NCBI GenBank assembly: GCA_029268325.1
Contig: JAJUGC010000075.1
Location: 1 to 8,639 of the forward strand
DNA length: 8,639 nucleotides
Origin: Gammaproteobacteria bacterium
GTDB lineage: Bacteria > Pseudomonadota > Gammaproteobacteria > Pseudomonadales > Oleiphilaceae
Direction of reading: 5' to 3'
Position numbers and translations under genes: made by a program. Below are positions 5,877-8,639 of the stretch, one piece after another. How positions within the stretch are numbered: position 1 is the stretch's first letter; the number at the start of each line of letters is the position of its first letter. Under the pieces are notes generated by a model. The model had not been told where the DNA came from. It searched no databases and saw nothing but the letters and a program-made list of their open reading frames with translations.

Positions 5877-7031
5877 ATGCTGACGTTACGTCGTGCGGCG
5901 ATGGTACTGTGCCTGGCATTGCTGGGCTTGACTGGCTGTAGCTCTACGGAAAAGGTCGAGCCCGCCAAATTGCACTCCATCAAGCCGGAAATCGAGCTGA
6001 AAAGGCTGTGGAACGTCAACGTCGGTGGCTACGATGGCAAATTGCTAACCTTCAGCCCGGTTATTGTTGAAGACCGAATTTTTGCCTTGGGCCATAAGGG
6101 GAATGTTGTAGCCCTGAACCTGGCGAACGGCAAAAAGATTTGGGAACAAAAGCTCAAGGCAGAGGCCAGTAGCGGACTCGGTGCCGACCGGCAGCATCTG
6201 TACCTGGCCTTGTTCGATGGCCGGGTGATTGCACTGGATCAGGCCGATGGGCAGGTGGTTTGGGAGGGCCGGGTGTCCAGTGAGGCTTTGGCACCGCCCC
6301 AAAGCAATGGCAGATTGGTTGCCGTGCAAACCATCGACGGCAAGCTGTTCGGCCTGGAAGCTGACACTGGCGCCCAGCGTTGGGTCTATAGCAGCGCTTC
6401 GCCGACCTTAAGCCTACGAGGCAGTGCAACACCGCTGATCATTCGCGAGGTAACCTACGCGGGCTTTGCCAATGGTGATGTGGTGGCGATCGAGAATCGT
6501 ACCGGTGGCACCGTTTGGCAGCGTAAGGTGGGAGTGCCCACCGGACGTACGGAACTGGAGCGGCTGGTGGATATCGATGGCGGCCTGCTTTTGGATGATG
6601 GAGTGCTGTATACGGTGGGCTACCAAAGCAAGGTCGCAGCCCTGGATGCTGTAAATGGCCGGGAGCTCTGGTCGAAGCCGGCATCCAGTTTGCGGACTCC
6701 CGCATCCGGCTACTCCAACCTCTATTACGTCGCCGATGACGGTGATGTGGTGGCCCTGAGCAAGGCCAGCCAAGCCGACGTTTGGCGACAGGAAGGACTG
6801 AAACACCGGGCGTTGGGCGAGCCTGCGGCATTCCTGGACCTGATTGCGGTGGGCGACTTTGAAGGCTATGTGCACTTTTTGTCGCAACTGGATGGCCGCT
6901 TTGTGGCGCGGATTCGCCCCGACTCGAAAGGAGTCAGGTCCCAGCCTCTGTATGCTAATGGTGTAATTTATATACTCGGAAACGATGGCAAGCTCTCAGC
7001 CTGGCGCGTTCTGGAATCCAACAAAGAGTAA
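5877..7031 (+). CDS. bamB: BamB, outer-membrane protein assembly lipoprotein (beta-propeller)
   Basis: Lipoprotein of the BAM complex that binds periplasmic segments of BamA and supports insertion of beta-barrel proteins into the outer membrane. The signal peptide ends in the lipobox LTGC with Cys21. Ser at +2 fits outer-membrane sorting. The body shows eight PQQ/propeller-type repeats, seen as GNVVALNLANG, GRVIALDQADG, GKLFGLEADTG, GDVVAIENRTG, SKVAALDAVNG, GDVVALSKASQ, GYVHFLSQLDG and GKLSAWRV. This agrees with the eight-bladed fold of the family. The BamA-contact features known in E. coli (Leu192, Leu194, Arg195 and Asp227, Asp229) have counterparts here: LSLR at 178-181 and DID at 232-234. 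Length is 384 aa from ATG 5877, against about 392 in E. coli. A TTG at 5868 would add three residues but leaves no ribosome-site spacing. The gene is packed behind yfgM. Confidence 0.96.
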   Translation: MLTLRRAAMVLCLALLGLTGCSSTEKVEPAKLHSIKPEIELKRLWNVNVGGYDGKLLTFSPVIVEDRIFALGHKGNVVALNLANGKKIWEQKLKAEASSGLGADRQHLYLALFDGRVIALDQADGQVVWEGRVSSEALAPPQSNGRLVAVQTIDGKLFGLEADTGAQRWVYSSASPTLSLRGSATPLIIREVTYAGFANGDVVAIENRTGGTVWQRKVGVPTGRTELERLVDIDGGLLLDDGVLYTVGYQSKVAALDAVNGRELWSKPASSLRTPASGYSNLYYVADDGDVVALSKASQADVWRQEGLKHRALGEPAAFLDLIAVGDFEGYVHFLSQLDGRFVARIRPDSKGVRSQPLYANGVIYILGNDGKLSAWRVLESNKE

Positions 7032-7034
7032 GAC

Positions 7035-7053
7035 GGGTCGACAGACCCTTTTT
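7035..7053 (+). terminator. Weak intrinsic terminator or attenuator between bamB and der
   Basis: GGGTC (7035-7039) and GACCC (7044-7048) form a 5-base-pair GC-rich stem with a GACA loop, followed at once by five T (7049-7053) and a second T-run (7057-7060). It begins 4 bases after the bamB stop and ends 23 bases before der. The stem is short, so it may only partly stop transcription and so lower der relative to bamB. I see no promoter between it and der. Confidence 0.45.
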
Positions 7054-7075
7054 CAGTTTTCAGTCAGGTAACTTC

Positions 7076-8470
7076 ATGATCCCTGTCATTGCCCTGGTCG
7101 GCAGACCGAATGTAGGCAAATCCACCATCTTTAACCGCTTGACTCGCTCCCGCGATGCCCTGGTCGCCGATCTTCCCGGCTTGACCCGAGACCGCAAATA
7201 CGGGGAAGGCCAGGTGGCAGAGAAGCGTTTTATTGTTATCGACACCGGTGGTATTTCCGGAGATGAGCAGGGGATCGACGCAGCGATGGCAGCCCAGTCC
7301 ATGGCGGCGATCCAGGAGGCGGACATTGTCCTGTTTGTGGTGGATGCCCAAAGCGGCCTAACCGCCGCCGATGAACTGATCGCGCACCATCTGCGTGTAA
7401 ATAACAAGGAAAGCTGGCTGGTCATTAACAAGGTCGACGGGATGGATCCTGACCTGGCCGCGGCAGATTTCTATACGCTCGGTCTGCCCAATATCCGCTT
7501 TACGGCTGCAGCCCATAACAAGGGCGTGCAGTCCCTGATTGAAGAGGTGATGGAACCCTTTCCCCCAACACTCACCGAAGAAGAGCGTCTGGATGACGGG
7601 ATTAGGGTGGGAATCATCGGGCGTCCCAATGTGGGCAAGTCCACGCTCGTCAACCGCTTGTTGGGTGAGGATCGGGTCGTGGTCTACGACCAGCCGGGCA
7701 CTACCCGCGACAGTGTTTACATTCCTTTCGAGCGTCACGGACAGCGTTATACGCTGATTGATACGGCCGGTGTACGCCGGCGCAAGAACGTTCAGGAAGC
7801 GGTGGAGAAATTTTCCATTATCAAGACCCTGCAGGCCATTGATGACGCCCATGTAGTGATCCTCGTGGTAGACGCCCGGGAAGGCTTGGTGGATCAGGAC
7901 CTGCACCTACTGGGGTTTGCCATGGATGCAGGGCGGGCCTTGATCATTGCGATCAACAAGTGGGACGGCATGGACAAGGACGCCAAGGATGACATTAAAC
8001 GGGATATCGACCGGCGCTTGAACTTCGTCGACTATGCACCCATCCACTTTATTTCCGCGTTGCATGGCACAGGCGTGGGGGATCTCTTCAAGCCCATTCA
8101 GCAGTGCTATGAGTCGGCCATGGCCAAGTGGTCCACCAACCAGCTGACCCGTATCCTGGAAGACGCCGTAACGGAGCATCAGCCGCCGATGGTAAGGGGG
8201 CGCCGTATCAAGCTGCGTTATGCCCACCAGGGGGGCTCTAACCCGCCAATTGTGGTGGTGCATGGTAACCAGACCAACGAATTGCCCACCAGCTATAAGC
8301 GTTATCTGGAGAACGTCTATCGCCGGGTGCTCAAGGTGAAGGGGACTCCCATCCGCTTCGAGTTCCGATCGGGTGAGAACCCATACGCCCACAAGGTCAA
8401 TAAGCTCACCCCGCGCCAGCAATACAAGAAAGAGCGGATGAAGCAACATATCCGCAAGACGAAGAAGTAG
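7076..8470 (+). CDS. der: Der (EngA), tandem-domain GTPase for 50S ribosomal subunit assembly
   Basis: Essential ribosome-assembly GTPase with two G domains followed by a KH-like domain that binds the 50S particle. G domain 1 shows the P-loop GRPNVGKST at 9-17, PGLTRDR (G2 region), DTGG at 56-59 (G3) and NKVD at 118-121 (G4). G domain 2 shows GRPNVGKST at 182-190, PGTTRDSVYIPFE, DTAG at 229-232, NKWD at 294-297 and SALHG at 327-331 (G5). The KH-like domain covers about 350-445 (QPPMVRGRRIKLRYAHQGG, NPPIVVVHGN, SYKRYLENVYRRVL, GENPYAHK) and ends in a basic tail. Length is 464 aa against 490 in E. coli. The difference lies mostly in the linker between the G domains, which lacks the long acidic stretch of the enterobacterial protein. 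The start ATG has AGG 7 bases upstream and gives the family N-terminus MIPVIALVGRPN. Confidence 0.98.
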   Translation: MIPVIALVGRPNVGKSTIFNRLTRSRDALVADLPGLTRDRKYGEGQVAEKRFIVIDTGGISGDEQGIDAAMAAQSMAAIQEADIVLFVVDAQSGLTAADELIAHHLRVNNKESWLVINKVDGMDPDLAAADFYTLGLPNIRFTAAAHNKGVQSLIEEVMEPFPPTLTEEERLDDGIRVGIIGRPNVGKSTLVNRLLGEDRVVVYDQPGTTRDSVYIPFERHGQRYTLIDTAGVRRRKNVQEAVEKFSIIKTLQAIDDAHVVILVVDAREGLVDQDLHLLGFAMDAGRALIIAINKWDGMDKDAKDDIKRDIDRRLNFVDYAPIHFISALHGTGVGDLFKPIQQCYESAMAKWSTNQLTRILEDAVTEHQPPMVRGRRIKLRYAHQGGSNPPIVVVHGNQTNELPTSYKRYLENVYRRVLKVKGTPIRFEFRSGENPYAHKVNKLTPRQQYKKERMKQHIRKTKK

Positions 8471-8485
8471 AAAATTGCGGGCAAC

Positions 8486-8516
8486 AAAAAAGCGGCTTTC
8501 AAAAGCCGCTGTTTTG
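8486..8516. terminator. Bidirectional intrinsic terminator between der and pta
   Basis: AGCGGCTT (8491-8498) and AAGCCGCT (8503-8510) form a perfect 8-base-pair stem with a TCAA loop. Rightward, after der, the stem is followed by G and TTTT. Leftward, for pta, it is followed by an unbroken T-run (A-run 8486-8490 on the given strand, plus the last stem base). It should serve both convergent genes and appears better built for pta. Confidence 0.85.
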
Positions 8517-8532
8517 TATACATCGGTGGGTG

Positions 8533-8571
8533 CTGACCTGGCTGCTCCGAGGAGGAGCAGCCAGTAGTCAG
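8533..8571. other. Long GC-rich hairpin just after the pta stop codon
   Basis: CTGGCTGCTCC (8538-8548) pairs perfectly with GGAGCAGCCAG (8554-8564) around a GAGGA loop. Beyond a 2-base TA bulge, CTGAC (8533-8537) pairs with GTCAG (8567-8571), giving 16 pairs in all. It starts 2 bases downstream of the pta stop. No T-run follows on either strand, so it is probably a 3'-end stabiliser or a support for the nearby terminator, not a terminator in its own right. Confidence 0.6.
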
Positions 8572-8573
8572 GC

Positions 8574-8639
8574 CTAGCCTTCGGCTTGCGTGGCCTGTAC
8601 AGCGGTGAGGGCGACAGTGAACACGATGTCGTCCACCAG
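8574..8639 (-). CDS. pta: Pta, phosphate acetyltransferase (last 21 codons; 5' part outside window)
   Basis: Read on the minus strand, the last 66 bases give LVDDIVFTVALTAVQATQAE plus a final G, then TAG. This matches the C-terminus of phosphate acetyltransferase; E. coli Pta ends with LVDDIVYTIALTAIQ and a few more residues, from memory. Pta interconverts acetyl-CoA and acetyl phosphate in the Pta-AckA acetate pathway. Only the tail of the PTA/PTB catalytic domain is visible, so nothing can be said about the N-terminal domains of the long enterobacterial form or about ackA. The gene converges on der, and the shared terminator and the long hairpin lie between them. The short length lowers certainty, but the match is distinctive. 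Confidence 0.8.
   Translation of the reverse strand: MVDDIVFTVALTAVQATQAEG

Noticed and set aside
7358..8449. Two antisense reading frames of about 180 codons each across der
   Set aside because: Both are mirror images of conserved Der G and KH domains with no motifs or ribosome sites of their own.
1..8639. A novel defence, mobile or secondary-metabolite system
   Set aside because: All sizeable coding sequence is accounted for by recognised core genes in a conserved order. I found no transposase, integrase, inverted-repeat boundaries, repeat-spacer array or unassigned gene.

Overview
The window carries a well-conserved gammaproteobacterial housekeeping block, read left to right: rlmN (3' part) - pilF/pilW - rodZ - ispG - hisS - yfgM - bamB - der. 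It is followed by an intergenic terminator region and the last 21 codons of pta on the opposite strand. This gene order, the type IV pilus pilotin between rlmN and rodZ, and the moderately GC-rich codon use suggest a Pseudomonas-, Marinobacter- or Hahella-like gammaproteobacterium, possibly marine. The species cannot be fixed from the sequence alone.

Layout. Bases 1-618 are the C-terminal half of RlmN, which enters from outside the window. A 120-base gap with a degenerate 20-base tandem repeat leads to pilF (739-1527). rodZ follows 5 bases later and ispG 12 bases after that, so these three are tightly packed. hisS follows ispG after 71 bases and uses a TTG start. A 193-base gap with a long imperfect hairpin separates hisS from yfgM, which uses a GTG start. 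bamB follows yfgM closely. A small hairpin with a T-run lies between bamB and der. After der come a bidirectional intrinsic terminator and a second, longer hairpin, then the end of pta coming the other way.

Function. The genes fall into three groups: translation and ribosome work (RlmN base methylation, histidyl-tRNA synthetase, Der GTPase for 50S assembly); envelope building (PilF pilotin, RodZ cell-shape protein, YfgM translocon-linked factor, BamB of the outer-membrane protein machine); and isoprenoid precursor synthesis (IspG, which also feeds the undecaprenyl carrier of wall synthesis). All key catalytic or ligand residues that can be checked are present and no gene looks broken, apart from the two cut by the window edges.

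I see no mobile element, CRISPR array, tRNA, rRNA, phage gene or defence system, and no evidence for a previously undescribed system. The points worth a second look are in the intergenic sequences and in a few start-site and linker details.
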